A DNA stretch of 23,789 bases, taken from Flavobacteriales bacterium (GTDB taxonomy: Bacteria > Bacteroidota > Bacteroidia > Flavobacteriales > JABDKJ01). Of this stretch, positions 1 to 8,388 are shown one piece after another. A program made the translations under genes and the position numbers. Under the pieces are notes generated by a model. The model worked only from the letters and a program-made list of their open reading frames with translations, made no database searches and was not told the origin of the DNA. The stretch spans positions 1 to 23,789 of the forward strand of contig JABDKJ010000041.1 in NCBI GenBank assembly GCA_013002285.1, in the 5' to 3' direction. Every line of letters begins with the position of its first letter. Within the stretch, counting starts at the first letter, position 1.

Positions 1-1
1 T

Positions 2-586
2 ATTCTAGAAGATGATGATCTCGAGACCTATCTTGAATTATTAAGCAGTGCCCATCCAGATCTAAGTTGGTCGCGAGAAGAGAGATTGAGTTACTGGATC
101 AATGCATACAATGCATTTACCGTTAAATTGATCTTGGATAATTATCCGGTTGAAAGCATTAAGGACATTTCCGGGCCCTGGACAAAAGAGTTTATCGTCA
201 TCGAAGGAATACCTTACTCATTAGGAGATATCGAACATAAGGTTTTAAGAAAACTATATAATGAACCTCGGATCCATTATGCCATTAGCTGCGCTTCGAT
301 CTCTTGTCCTGACCTCCCTAATGAAGCTATAATGGCAGATATCCTTGAAGGTCAACTAGATAGGATGGCTGAGCGCTTTATAAATGACCCTTCTAAGAAC
401 TTAATAGAGAAGGATGAGGTAAAACTCTCCAAGATATATAAGTGGTTCAAAAGCGACTTTACAGTTTCAAGTTCTTTAAAAGATCATCTTAAAAAATATT
501 CTACTGTTGAGATAGATAAGGCAACAAAAATTGAATATTTGGAGTATAACTGGAAATTGAACGACATTGCCAGTAAAGAACATTAA
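2..586 (+). CDS. DUF547 domain-containing protein, 5'-truncated by window edge
   Basis: The reading frame is open from the first bases of the window to TAA at 586, so this is the C-terminal part (about 194 residues) of a longer protein whose start lies outside. It is recognised as DUF547 from the motif SYWINAYNAFTVKLIL and the later Cys-containing block HYAISCASISCPDLP, both hallmarks of that family. The family's biochemical role is not established; Cys and aromatic residues are conserved, but I see nothing that fixes a reaction. It ends 15 bases before the next gene on the same strand, so it is probably co-transcribed with the two following glycosyltransferases. DUF547 genes are often found beside arsenosugar-type glycosyltransferase pairs, so the job is probably within that pathway; this is inference from context. 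Confidence 0.85.
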   Translation: MLEDDDLETYLELLSSAHPDLSWSREERLSYWINAYNAFTVKLILDNYPVESIKDISGPWTKEFIVIEGIPYSLGDIEHKVLRKLYNEPRIHYAISCASISCPDLPNEAIMADILEGQLDRMAERFINDPSKNLIEKDEVKLSKIYKWFKSDFTVSSSLKDHLKKYSTVEIDKATKIEYLEYNWKLNDIASKEH

Positions 587-601
587 AGTATTTTGCCATC
601 T

Positions 602-1204
602 ATGAATTCTAATTTACTCATCATATTCGCTAAAAATCCAGAGATCGGAAATGTAAAGACTAGGCTTGCAAAAAGTATTGGTGATGAAAATGCACTTAAG
701 GTATACTTGAAGTTGTTGGAACATACTCATCGAGTAGCAGACAAAGTGAATGCGAGTAAAAAAGTATACTTCAACAAAGTCTCCAAAATAGATATACTGG
801 ACTATTACAAATTCCAAAAGGAGCTTCAAAGAGGTGGGGATCTCGGAGAGAAAATGAGAAATGCTTTTTTGGAGAACTATGATTTTGAAAAGATAGTGCT
901 CATTGGAAGCGATTGCCTTGAAATAAACGAAGACATCATTGAAGATGCTTTTTTGGCTTTGGAAGAAAATGATTGTGTGATAGGACCTGCTAATGATGGT
1001 GGATATTATTTAATTGGATCAAGAGGAGAAAGACTTCTCCCAATATTCAGAGACAAGGAATGGAGCACTGAAAATGTGCTATTGGATACCATACTTGATC
1101 TGAAAAAACATGATCTTTCTTATCATCTTTTGGAGGAATTAAGTGATATTGACGAAGAAAAGGACCTTCCGGTAGAGTGGGTCAAGTCAATGCTTCAAAA
1201 ATGA
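602..1204 (+). CDS. TIGR04282-family glycosyltransferase (DUF2064, arsenosugar biosynthesis type)
   Basis: A soluble protein of 200 residues with a GT-A/nucleotidyltransferase-like fold. The N-terminal IIFAKNPEIGNVKTRLA is the nucleotide-binding signature of the family (AK.P..G.VKTRL). IGSDCLE supplies the acidic metal-binding motif, and GPANDGGYYLIG near residue 128 is the most diagnostic block. The family is also called rSAM/selenodomain-associated transferase 1 and is named for arsenosugar biosynthesis because it clusters with the radical SAM protein ArsS; the exact donor and acceptor are not shown by sequence. I chose ATG at 602 over the in-frame TTG at 593 because homologous proteins begin a few residues before the IIFAK block. 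Its TGA overlaps the ATG of the next gene (ATGA), so the pair is probably translationally coupled. Confidence 0.88.
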   Translation: MNSNLLIIFAKNPEIGNVKTRLAKSIGDENALKVYLKLLEHTHRVADKVNASKKVYFNKVSKIDILDYYKFQKELQRGGDLGEKMRNAFLENYDFEKIVLIGSDCLEINEDIIEDAFLALEENDCVIGPANDGGYYLIGSRGERLLPIFRDKEWSTENVLLDTILDLKKHDLSYHLLEELSDIDEEKDLPVEWVKSMLQK

Positions 1205-1890
1205 TAGACCTCAGTATTGTAATTCCGGTTTTTCAAGAAGGGCATACAATTCAAAGAACAATTCCATTATTAATAGACAGGATATCTCAACCTGAAGCAA
1301 TAGAGATCATCGTTGTTGACTTTGCTGAAAGCACTCCGCTAGACCTACCTTCTATTATTTACTTGAATTCAAAGAAAAAAGGCAGAGCTGCTCAAATGAA
1401 CTATGGGGCATCTAAGGCCAAAGGTAAGATCCTTTATTTCTTGCATGCAGATAGTTTCCCTCCCGAGGACTTTGATGGGCTCATCAAAAATGAAGTGGTT
1501 AGAGGATCAGAAGCAGGAAGTTTCCTTATGGATTTTGATAAAGAGAGTAGGTTCTTGAAATTCTTTGCCTGGTTCACACGATTCTCTAATGTTCTCTGTG
1601 CTGGTGGAGATCAATCTTTTTTTATTGCAAGTCCTAAATTCAAAGAGTTGGGAGGATACAATGAAGAAATGAATATCATGGAAGATCTTGATATCGTGAA
1701 AAGAGCAAAGAGAGCGGTGAAATATACCGTGATAAAAAAAGCAAAGTTAGTCACTTCGGCAAGGAAGTACGAAGCCAATGGTCTTGTGAGGCTACAATTA
1801 TTGTTTGCTATCCTTCATTTGAAATATAGAATGGGTTTTTCACAAGACTCGATGTCGAGATTTTATAGAAAGCATATCGTCACACCTTAG
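1201..1890 (+). CDS. TIGR04283-family glycosyltransferase (GT2, arsenosugar biosynthesis type)
   Basis: A 229-residue GT-A glycosyltransferase. Evidence is the N-terminal LSIVIPVFQEG, the block KGRAAQMNYGA near residues 60-70, and FLHADS at 80-85, whose HAD takes the place of the DXD metal site. GRA.QMN.GA and FLHAD are typical of TIGR04283 (rSAM/selenodomain-associated transferase 2), the usual partner of TIGR04282. The start is ATG at 1201, which overlaps the previous stop by four bases; an in-frame GTG at 1177 would extend deep into the upstream gene and is not needed. No signal peptide or membrane segment is seen, so it should act in the cytoplasm. Its TAG overlaps the stop of the opposite-strand M23 gene by four bases. 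Together with its neighbour it probably adds sugar groups in arsenosugar or a related small-molecule pathway, but the substrate is inferred from family naming only. Confidence 0.87.
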   Translation: MIDLSIVIPVFQEGHTIQRTIPLLIDRISQPEAIEIIVVDFAESTPLDLPSIIYLNSKKKGRAAQMNYGASKAKGKILYFLHADSFPPEDFDGLIKNEVVRGSEAGSFLMDFDKESRFLKFFAWFTRFSNVLCAGGDQSFFIASPKFKELGGYNEEMNIMEDLDIVKRAKRAVKYTVIKKAKLVTSARKYEANGLVRLQLLFAILHLKYRMGFSQDSMSRFYRKHIVTP

Positions 1891-3575
1891 ATAGAGAATG
1901 ATCGCTTGAATGTTCCTCGATTTCCTTGGGCATCCTTTACCCAGAATTCCAGCTCGTGTTCACCATTTTCTAGATCAAGATCCCTTAGGTCGCAATGAAA
2001 TTTTCTGACTTTTCTATCGAAAAACAGCATTAACCATCTGTTGTCCACGCGTGCTTCATAGTATTCAAATTGATCGAAGTTATCTCTTACATTAAATGAG
2101 ATCTTCCCAATTTCTATATTCTTGTTGATCATTTCAATACTAGGAGCAATGGTGTCTATGCCAACAAAATATTCACCAAACTCTTTGGTACGACAAGAGA
2201 TCCAACCATTGTCATATGTGCTGTAAAGAGGTTTTATTTTACCACATTTTCGTTTGAGCATGATGGTCATTTTGCTCTGCAATTCTTCTTCTACTGGTCC
2301 ATATTTCAATTTTAATGTATACCAGTCCTTCAAGGGTTCATAGACTGGAGTGATCTCATAGCTATCTGTATGTGTTTTGCCCAAGTTGTGATGAATGTTC
2401 ATTTGAACATCTCTGTAAAGCCTTCCTTCCGGGAAAAATATGCTAAGGCTTTCTGAGTGGTATGCATTTTCTTGGTCTGCAAGAAGCGTCTTTACAGACT
2501 GTTCTCTCACAACTTCTCTTAGATCATTTTGAACGCCATTTAAGTTAAAACTGATCACGCTCTCATTCAATTCCGCATCTACTACAGCGATCTCTATAGT
2601 CTTTGTTTCATCCGGGAATATATCCAAGATCCCATTTCCTTCGATCACATCATAGATCTCCAAACGGCTATGGCCATCTTTGAAACACTTGGTTACCTTC
2701 TGTTTTGCCAAGATCTTTTTTTCATGGTCCATATGGCTGTTCACGTCCCTTAATGTTTCAAACACCAATTCGTCATATTTGAACTGATATGTGGTCTTGC
2801 CATTGACTTTCATCGAAAGAGCATTAAAAGTATGTTTGTATTTGCCATTCTTGAAACGATCCAGAGCATACAAGCCAATTCCAACTTTTCCACTTACAGC
2901 TACTTTCTCTGACAAACCATAATTGTTACCTTTCTTTATCGCGGTAAAATATTGTTCACCCATTTGCCCGTTTATGGTGCTCCATTTTTCCAATGGATAA
3001 ATGTATACACCATATATCTCAGGCTTTACATCATCAGGAACATCAAAACCAAAAAACAAAGGGTTAAGTGGATGTTCCGTTTCAGATTCTCTTATTTCAA
3101 AATGCAAGTGCGGTCCGGAAGAACTGCCGCTATTTCCACTTTTGGCTATCACATCCCCACTTTTAACAGGCATTTCATTAGGTTCTAGATAATGGTCAAT
3201 GGTATTCAGCTCAAGTTCATATTGCTTCTGTTCAATGTACTCTGCTATTTCTTGGTTGAATGATCTCAAGTGACCATAAAGAGTAGTGTACCCACTGGGA
3301 TGGTCAATGTATATTGCATTTCCATAGCCGTATGGTGATATCCTTATGCGAGAAATATATCCATCTGCACAAGCATAAATGTTCTTTCCTACTGTTCCTT
3401 GGGTCCGAATGTCAATTCCCGAATGAAAGTGGTTCGTTCTGAAGTCACCAAAATTACCGGAGAGTGAAATGGTAAAGTCAATAGGTGATCGAAATATATC
3501 TTTTCTGAATTTGTTTCCATCGGTCATGGATAAAAATATCAGGCATATGCAAGAAATACAGAGTCTTTTGTTCAT
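1887..3575 (-). CDS. Exported M23 family metallopeptidase
   Basis: A 562-residue protein with an N-terminal hydrophobic segment (MNKRLCISCICLIFLSM) that looks like a signal peptide. The LytM/M23 zinc peptidase domain sits directly after it, about residues 30-165: HSGID gives zinc ligands H51 and D55, YGH gives H102, and PHLHFE gives H156/H158. All motif residues for an active endopeptidase are present, so it probably cleaves peptide cross-links of peptidoglycan in the periplasm. The remaining roughly 390 residues look beta-rich and have no motif I recognise; this is long for an M23 protein and may be a substrate- or partner-binding region. I prefer ATG at 3575; a TTG three codons upstream (3584) is possible. 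It is transcribed alone, divergent from the coiled-coil/zapA/rny run and convergent with the TIGR04283 gene, overlapping it by four bases. Confidence 0.92.
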   Translation of the reverse strand: MNKRLCISCICLIFLSMTDGNKFRKDIFRSPIDFTISLSGNFGDFRTNHFHSGIDIRTQGTVGKNIYACADGYISRIRISPYGYGNAIYIDHPSGYTTLYGHLRSFNQEIAEYIEQKQYELELNTIDHYLEPNEMPVKSGDVIAKSGNSGSSSGPHLHFEIRESETEHPLNPLFFGFDVPDDVKPEIYGVYIYPLEKWSTINGQMGEQYFTAIKKGNNYGLSEKVAVSGKVGIGLYALDRFKNGKYKHTFNALSMKVNGKTTYQFKYDELVFETLRDVNSHMDHEKKILAKQKVTKCFKDGHSRLEIYDVIEGNGILDIFPDETKTIEIAVVDAELNESVISFNLNGVQNDLREVVREQSVKTLLADQENAYHSESLSIFFPEGRLYRDVQMNIHHNLGKTHTDSYEITPVYEPLKDWYTLKLKYGPVEEELQSKMTIMLKRKCGKIKPLYSTYDNGWISCRTKEFGEYFVGIDTIAPSIEMINKNIEIGKISFNVRDNFDQFEYYEARVDNRWLMLFFDRKVRKFHCDLRDLDLENGEHELEFWVKDAQGNRGTFKRSFSI

Positions 3576-3594
3576 TAAAATCAAGTTCGCCAGA

Positions 3595-3626
3595 CAAAGA
3601 AAAAAGAATATCTAATATCATTGCAA
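3595..3626 (-). promoter_or_regulatory. Candidate Bacteroidota-type promoter for the M23 gene
   Basis: On the minus strand a TTG (complement of 3624-3626) is followed after 21 bases by TTTCTTTG (complement of 3595-3602). This matches the Bacteroidota -33/-7 pattern TTG...TAnnTTTG with one mismatch. The -7 box lies about 20 bases upstream of the ATG at 3575. One mismatch in a T-rich stretch could occur by chance, so this is a weak call. Confidence 0.35.
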
Positions 3627-3667
3627 CGTATTGATAATGATGTATTCACAGGTGATATCTGAAAATT

Positions 3668-3697
3668 TTGTTAATGTTATACATCCTGTTACATTTG
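3668..3697 (+). promoter_or_regulatory. Bacteroidota sigma promoter for the coiled-coil/zapA/rny operon
   Basis: TTG at 3668-3670, a 19-base spacer, then TACATTTG at 3690-3697. This is an exact match to the Bacteroidota housekeeping consensus TTG-(17-23)-TAnnTTTG. The -7 element ends 26 bases before the ATG at 3724, leaving a leader of about 20 bases that is A/T-rich and has no Shine-Dalgarno sequence, as is usual in this phylum. It is the only strong promoter I see before the run of genes that reaches 10408. Confidence 0.7.
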
Positions 3698-3723
3698 TAT
3701 GAATTCAATCTAAACCTTTAACT

Positions 3724-4014
3724 ATGACAGGATCCGTCACGACTTCCCAGCGCATTTTAGACAACTTAGAGGTAGCTAAAAAACAGAAGGCCGGTTTAGA
3801 AGAAGCCATTGAAAATTTAAAGATCTATAATCAAAGATTAGGGGAAGAGATCCAGAATAAAAATAAAGAAATTGAAAGACTGCTTGAGCGTATTAAAGTG
3901 ATCAAGTCAGCAAAGAGTTTGGCCGAATCCGGTGGTGGGTCGGCTGATGTAAAGTATAAGATAAATGAAATGGTTAGGGAAATAGATCGTTGTATATCTT
4001 ATTTGAATAAATAG
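3724..4014 (+). CDS. Small coiled-coil protein upstream of zapA
   Basis: A 96-residue soluble protein dominated by a heptad-like coiled coil (about residues 10-65, rich in E, K, L, I). It has a short Gly/Ser linker (ESGGGSAD) and a conserved-looking C-terminal tail KINEMVREIDRCISYLNK. A small gene of this kind usually sits directly before zapA in Bacteroidota; it is often left as hypothetical, or misnamed after pheT in databases because of neighbourhood. The size, the coiled coil and the linkage to ZapA suggest a ZapB-like partner that bundles or recruits the division ring, but this is inference: there is no obvious sequence identity to proteobacterial ZapB. The ATG at 3724 follows the strong promoter at 3668-3697. 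The gene ends 17 bases before zapA. Confidence 0.85.
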   Translation: MTGSVTTSQRILDNLEVAKKQKAGLEEAIENLKIYNQRLGEEIQNKNKEIERLLERIKVIKSAKSLAESGGGSADVKYKINEMVREIDRCISYLNK

Positions 4015-4031
4015 ATTCGAATTACTGAAAA

Positions 4032-4310
4032 TTGAAAGACGCAATAGACATAAATATCGCAGGAAAAAGTTACCCATTACAGGTTTCAAAAGAAGAGAAA
4101 GAGATAGTGCTATTAGCTGCGGATAAAATAAATGAAACATTTGCTCAGCTTGGCAGCAAGTATGCTGTTAAAGATAGTAGGGACCTGCTGGCGATGACTG
4201 CTTTAAGGGTGGTCTCTGAGCTATTAGAGAATAATAATGCTGTGAATGTGAAGCATGAAGAAGAAATGCTTGACGAGATCAATAGTTCTTTAGAAAGTCT
4301 TATCAATTAA
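4032..4310 (+). CDS. zapA: Cell division protein ZapA
   Basis: A 92-residue protein with the ZapA pattern: an N-terminal beta segment IDINIAGKSYPLQV, then KINETFAQL, and the dimerisation helix block DLLAMTALRVVSELLE followed by a C-terminal coiled coil. ZapA binds FtsZ and promotes association of protofilaments at midcell. The start must be TTG at 4032: a TGA stands in frame at 4026-4028, and no in-frame ATG occurs before the conserved N-terminal strand is over. It lies between the small coiled-coil gene and rny, the usual arrangement in the phylum. There are only 38 bases between zapA and rny, so no 6S RNA or other structured RNA fits here. Confidence 0.92.
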   Translation: MKDAIDINIAGKSYPLQVSKEEKEIVLLAADKINETFAQLGSKYAVKDSRDLLAMTALRVVSELLENNNAVNVKHEEEMLDEINSSLESLIN

Positions 4311-4348
4311 ATACAATTTTCTATCCCTGACATAATACCAACGATGTT

Positions 4349-5887
4349 ATGGATACAAGTCAGATCATTTGGCTCTCTATAGGTTTACTCCCAGGTATCA
4401 TTGCAGGATACCTCATATTCAATTCCGTACTTACAAGTAAGAAAAAGAACATTCTTAAAGAAGCGGAAATTGAGGGTGAGGCACTAAAAAAGGAAAAGGT
4501 CCTTCAAGCTAAGGAGAAATTTCTTGGCCTTAAAGAGAAGCATGAGCACACAATCAAAGACAAGAATAGAAAGATCCAATCTGCAGAGGATAGGGTTAAA
4601 AATAAAGAGAGGTCTTTAAGCAAGAAGATCGAAGAATCGAATAAGGCGGTGAAAAAGGCTGATGCACTAAAGGCAGACCTTCAAAGACAATTGGCGGCCG
4701 TTGAAAAGAAAAAAGAAGAGCTTTCAAACAATAACGACAAGATCGTAAGCAAACTGGAGAAGATCGCTAGTATGTCTGCGGCTGATGCAAAGAAGGAATT
4801 ACTCGAAGCACTAAAAGCCGAAGCAAAAACTGACGCCATGTCTCACATTAAGGAGATAGTTGATGAAGCAAAACTCACAGCTAACAAAGAAGCTAAAAAG
4901 ATCGTTATCGGATCCATCCAAAGGGTCGCTGCTGAACATGCCATAGAAAATGCCGTTTCCGTATTTAACATAGAAAGTGATGAGATCAAAGGACGGATCA
5001 TCGGTAGAGAGGGTAGGAATATTAGGGCTTTGGAAGCGGCTACAGGTGTTGAGATCATCGTAGATGATACACCAGAAGCGATCATCTTATCCTGCTTCGA
5101 TCCTTTCAGAAGAGAGATAGCTCGTCTTGCATTGCATCAATTAGTAACTGATGGACGGATACATCCAGCAAGAATTGAAGAAGTAGTAAAAAAGACATCT
5201 AAGAACCTTGAAGAAGAAATATCTGAGATCGGTAAAAGAACGTGCATTGATCTTGGTATTCATGGTTTGCATCCTCAATTGACCAGAATGGTCGGAAAAA
5301 TGCGTTACAGGTCTTCTTATGGTCAAAACCTATTGCAGCATAGTAGAGAAGTTGCCAACCTATGTGCCATCATGGCTGCAGAACTTGGTCTTAATGTCAA
5401 ACTAGCTAAAAGAGCCGGCCTTCTGCACGACATTGGAAAAGTACCTGACGAGGAACAAGACCTTCCACATGCATTGTACGGAATGAAATTGGCAGAAAAA
5501 TTCAAAGAAAAGAAAGAAGTTTGCAATGCCATTGGAGCTCACCATGATGAGATCGAAATGACCAGCCTCATCTCGCCAATTGTTCAGGTTTGTGATGCCA
5601 TATCTGGAGCCCGCCCTGGAGCTAGAAGGGAAGTGGTAGAATCCTATATCAAAAGGTTGAAAGACCTTGAAGAACTGGCCCTTTCATATCCAGGAGTGCT
5701 TAAAAGCTACGCAATTCAAGCGGGAAGAGAATTAAGAGTTTTGGTAGAAAGTGAGAAAGTAAGTGATAAAGAAGCGGATTCCTTAGCTTTTGATATTTCA
5801 CAGAAGATCCAAGAGGAAATGACCTATCCAGGTCAAATAAAGATCACCGTGATCCGTGAAAAAAGAGCAGTTTCATTTGCAAAATAA
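4349..5887 (+). CDS. rny: Ribonuclease Y
   Basis: A 512-residue membrane-anchored endoribonuclease, normal length for the family. Domains in order: one N-terminal transmembrane segment (about residues 5-25), a long Lys/Glu-rich coiled coil (about 30-200), a KH RNA-binding domain containing [15 protein letters not shown] (about 205-275), and an HD domain with LLQHSREVA and HDIGK (His-Asp at 360-361). All of the usual catalytic features are intact. RNase Y starts decay of many mRNAs and acts at the inner face of the cytoplasmic membrane. ATG at 4349 is chosen because it leads directly into the membrane anchor. The stop codon shares its last A with the start of the epimerase gene (TAATG), so the downstream polysaccharide genes are probably read on the same transcript. 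Confidence 0.97.
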   Translation: MDTSQIIWLSIGLLPGIIAGYLIFNSVLTSKKKNILKEAEIEGEALKKEKVLQAKEKFLGLKEKHEHTIKDKNRKIQSAEDRVKNKERSLSKKIEESNKAVKKADALKADLQRQLAAVEKKKEELSNNNDKIVSKLEKIASMSAADAKKELLEALKAEAKTDAMSHIKEIVDEAKLTANKEAKKIVIGSIQRVAAEHAIENAVSVFNIESDEIKGRIIGREGRNIRALEAATGVEIIVDDTPEAIILSCFDPFRREIARLALHQLVTDGRIHPARIEEVVKKTSKNLEEEISEIGKRTCIDLGIHGLHPQLTRMVGKMRYRSSYGQNLLQHSREVANLCAIMAAELGLNVKLAKRAGLLHDIGKVPDEEQDLPHALYGMKLAEKFKEKKEVCNAIGAHHDEIEMTSLISPIVQVCDAISGARPGARREVVESYIKRLKDLEELALSYPGVLKSYAIQAGRELRVLVESEKVSDKEADSLAFDISQKIQEEMTYPGQIKITVIREKRAVSFAK

Positions 5888-6894
5888 TGCCAGAAAATAG
5901 ACTCACAGGAAAAAAGATCTTGGTTACCGGTGGCGCGGGTTTCATTGGTTCAAACCTGTGTGAACATTTTCTAAAGGATAATACCGTTGTTTGTCTGGAC
6001 GATCTTTCGACAGGATTTAAGGACAATATTCAGCACTTATTGGGTAACGACAAGTTCACTTTCATTCAAGGAGACATTTGCGATCTAGAGACCTGTAAGA
6101 ATGCCTTGAAGGGTGTTGATATGGTTTTCCATCAAGCTGCATTAGGATCTATTCCTCGTTCAATAAACAACCCAATAAAGACCAATGAAGTAAATGTAGG
6201 AGGATTTTTGAACATGCTTGTAGCTTCAAAAGAGGAAGGCGTGGATCGTTTTGTGTTCGCAGCGAGTAGTTCTACATATGGCGATCATCAAGGTCTTCCT
6301 AAGGTAGAAGATAAGATCGGACAACCTCTTTCTCCTTATGCGGTTACGAAATATACAAATGAACTTTACGGGAAAGTCTTTGCAGATCTTTATGGTCTGG
6401 AAGTGATCGGACTAAGATATTTCAATGTCTTCGGAAAAAATCAAACCCCAGATGGTCCTTATGCTGCAGTGATCCCCAAATTCATTGCCGCATTTATAGA
6501 GCATAAGCCACCTACGATCAACGGAGATGGAGAACAGTCAAGAGATTTCACTTTTATCCAAAACGTGATCCATGCGAATGAAATGGCAGCATTGACAGGA
6601 CATGAACACGCTAAAGGTGAGATCTATAACGTTGCTTATGGTGATAGATGTACTGTGAATGAATTAGTTGAAATACTGAAAAGGGAATTGTGTTCATTTG
6701 ATGAAAAGATCAGGTCGCTGGAGGTAACTTACGGTCCTGAAAGACCAGGTGATGTAAAGCATTCCTTGGCAGACATTTCTAAAGCCAGGGAATGTTTGGG
6801 ATACGACCCTCAGTTCAATTTGAATGATGGCATAAAGGAGGCCATTCAATGGTATTGGAATTCCTTAGCGCCAGATCTCGCTAAAAAGCAATAA
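5887..6894 (+). CDS. SDR-family nucleotide-sugar 4-epimerase (WbpP/TviC-like)
   Basis: A 335-residue extended short-chain dehydrogenase/reductase. The Rossmann motif GGAGFIG is at residues 15-21, the Ser-rich catalytic block AASSSTYGD near 125-131, and the catalytic pair Tyr151/Lys155 in YAVTK. The blocks LRYFNVFGKNQ and GDGEQSRDFTFIQNV, and the order of motifs, are closest to UDP-GlcNAc or UDP-GlcNAcA C4-epimerases such as WbpP and TviC, which make UDP-GalNAc or UDP-GalNAcA for surface glycans. Which sugar is used cannot be read from the sequence. It is cytoplasmic. It overlaps rny by one base and the flippase by one base, both as TAATG, which suggests coupled translation. Substrate assignment is much less certain than the family. 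Confidence 0.9.
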   Translation: MPENRLTGKKILVTGGAGFIGSNLCEHFLKDNTVVCLDDLSTGFKDNIQHLLGNDKFTFIQGDICDLETCKNALKGVDMVFHQAALGSIPRSINNPIKTNEVNVGGFLNMLVASKEEGVDRFVFAASSSTYGDHQGLPKVEDKIGQPLSPYAVTKYTNELYGKVFADLYGLEVIGLRYFNVFGKNQTPDGPYAAVIPKFIAAFIEHKPPTINGDGEQSRDFTFIQNVIHANEMAALTGHEHAKGEIYNVAYGDRCTVNELVEILKRELCSFDEKIRSLEVTYGPERPGDVKHSLADISKARECLGYDPQFNLNDGIKEAIQWYWNSLAPDLAKKQ

Positions 6895-8384
6895 TGGGCA
6901 TAGTCATTCGCCAAAGCTTTTGGAGCACAATTTTCCTTTTTCTAGGAGTTTTTTTAGGGGCGATAAACATCTTATTTCTGTTCAGAAGTATTATTGGTGA
7001 TGAGTTCTTTGGACTTACCAGGATCCTTTTAAGCGTTGGTTTTATTTCTGCTGAGTTTGCTGTTCTAGGAACTCCGACAATGATCATAAAGTACTTCCCA
7101 TTTTTTAAGGAAGAAAAGAACAAAGGCATTGTCCTTTATACTTTTCTAATTTCATGCATTGGAACTATTCTCGCTGCATTGGCGCTATATCTTTTCAAGG
7201 AACCAATTATCAGCGCAAAGGAAGGAGATGCTGGTCTCATTGGTCAGTACTATTTTGTGTCGATCATTATTTTGGTCGGTGTAGCCCTTTATAAATTCTT
7301 TCACGGCTATTTCAATGCCATATTGAAAACAACGGTTCCAACATTCTTGAATGAGCTAATGCTGCGGGTGTATATCACGTTGTGGTTGCTTGCTTATCAT
7401 TTCTTTGAAATAGAGATCTATGATTGGTTATTGGTTTTCGGACTTATCTACACCATCAACCCTTTGGTAATGATCATTTATTTGAAAGCGAAAGGCGTGT
7501 TCGATCTTTCCTGGAACAAAAAATTGGATAGGCCTTTCATCTTTACCTCCTTGAATTTTGGCTTATGGAATTTGTTGGCTGGCGCTTCTGTTTCTTTGGT
7601 CAATAATGTCGATATATTCATGGTTGGATTATTGCTTAGCAATGGGGAAGAAAAAGCGGGATTCTATGCAATAGCGTTGTACATTGTTTCCCTTATCGTC
7701 ATTCCTACCCGAGCAATGACCAATGTTACTCACCCATTAGTGGCCAGGATGTTCAAAGACCAGAATTTTGCTGGCTTGAAAAAGATCTATGCACAGAGCT
7801 CAATTAATCTTCTCGTAGTATGTGGATTATTGTTTGTGTTGATCTGGATAAATGTGGATAATATATTCTTGATCTTGGGTGATGATCCTGAAATGGGCAA
7901 ATGGGTTGTATTGTTTGTTGGTTTATCAAAACTATTTGCAGTCGCCACTGGTGTCAATGGAGCATTGATCAATCATTCTCCTCATTTTCGATATACCACA
8001 TATTTTATTCTGATCCTTGCGATCATAACCATTGCATCCAATTTGATCTTCATTCCGCGCTATGAGATCTTGGGGGCAGCTGCAGCAACTGCATTTTCAT
8101 TAGCCATGTTCAATTTTTTGAAATGGCTATTTGTGTGGGTCAAACTTAAAATGCAGCCATTTGATATCCGAAGTATCAAAGCGCTGATCGTTGGTTTAGT
8201 CTGCATAGGGGTCAGCTATATCATCCCCGAGTTTTTCTCTGAAAACCTGACAGGCCGTCTTCTGGACATTGGACTGCGTTCGCTTATCTGCGGGGGTGTT
8301 TTTATTTCAATGACTTTGTGGTTAGGTCTTTCGGATGAGATCGATCGCATCGTTTCACTCTTGAAAAGCAAAATTGCCAAGTGA
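6894..8384 (+). CDS. Polysaccharide flippase (Wzx-like, MOP superfamily)
   Basis: A 496-residue integral membrane protein with about 12-14 hydrophobic segments spread along its length and the size of a Wzx/oligosaccharide flippase. The N-terminus (SFWSTIFLFLGVFLGAINIL) and the central GLWNLLAGASVSLVNNVDIFMVG resemble the polysaccharide biosynthesis protein family, which moves undecaprenyl-linked oligosaccharides across the inner membrane. No catalytic motif is expected. Its neighbours, an epimerase upstream and a glycosyltransferase downstream, support a role in surface polysaccharide export. Start and stop are tightly packed: ATG shares a base with the epimerase stop, and the next gene begins four bases after this one ends. 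Confidence 0.88.
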   Translation: MGIVIRQSFWSTIFLFLGVFLGAINILFLFRSIIGDEFFGLTRILLSVGFISAEFAVLGTPTMIIKYFPFFKEEKNKGIVLYTFLISCIGTILAALALYLFKEPIISAKEGDAGLIGQYYFVSIIILVGVALYKFFHGYFNAILKTTVPTFLNELMLRVYITLWLLAYHFFEIEIYDWLLVFGLIYTINPLVMIIYLKAKGVFDLSWNKKLDRPFIFTSLNFGLWNLLAGASVSLVNNVDIFMVGLLLSNGEEKAGFYAIALYIVSLIVIPTRAMTNVTHPLVARMFKDQNFAGLKKIYAQSSINLLVVCGLLFVLIWINVDNIFLILGDDPEMGKWVVLFVGLSKLFAVATGVNGALINHSPHFRYTTYFILILAIITIASNLIFIPRYEILGAAAATAFSLAMFNFLKWLFVWVKLKMQPFDIRSIKALIVGLVCIGVSYIIPEFFSENLTGRLLDIGLRSLICGGVFISMTLWLGLSDEIDRIVSLLKSKIAK

Positions 8385-8388
8385 AATA

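Noticed and set aside
4311..4348. The zapA-rny gap as a possible site for a small RNA such as 6S RNA.
   Set aside because: Only 38 bases are available, too short for 6S RNA or another structured RNA gene.
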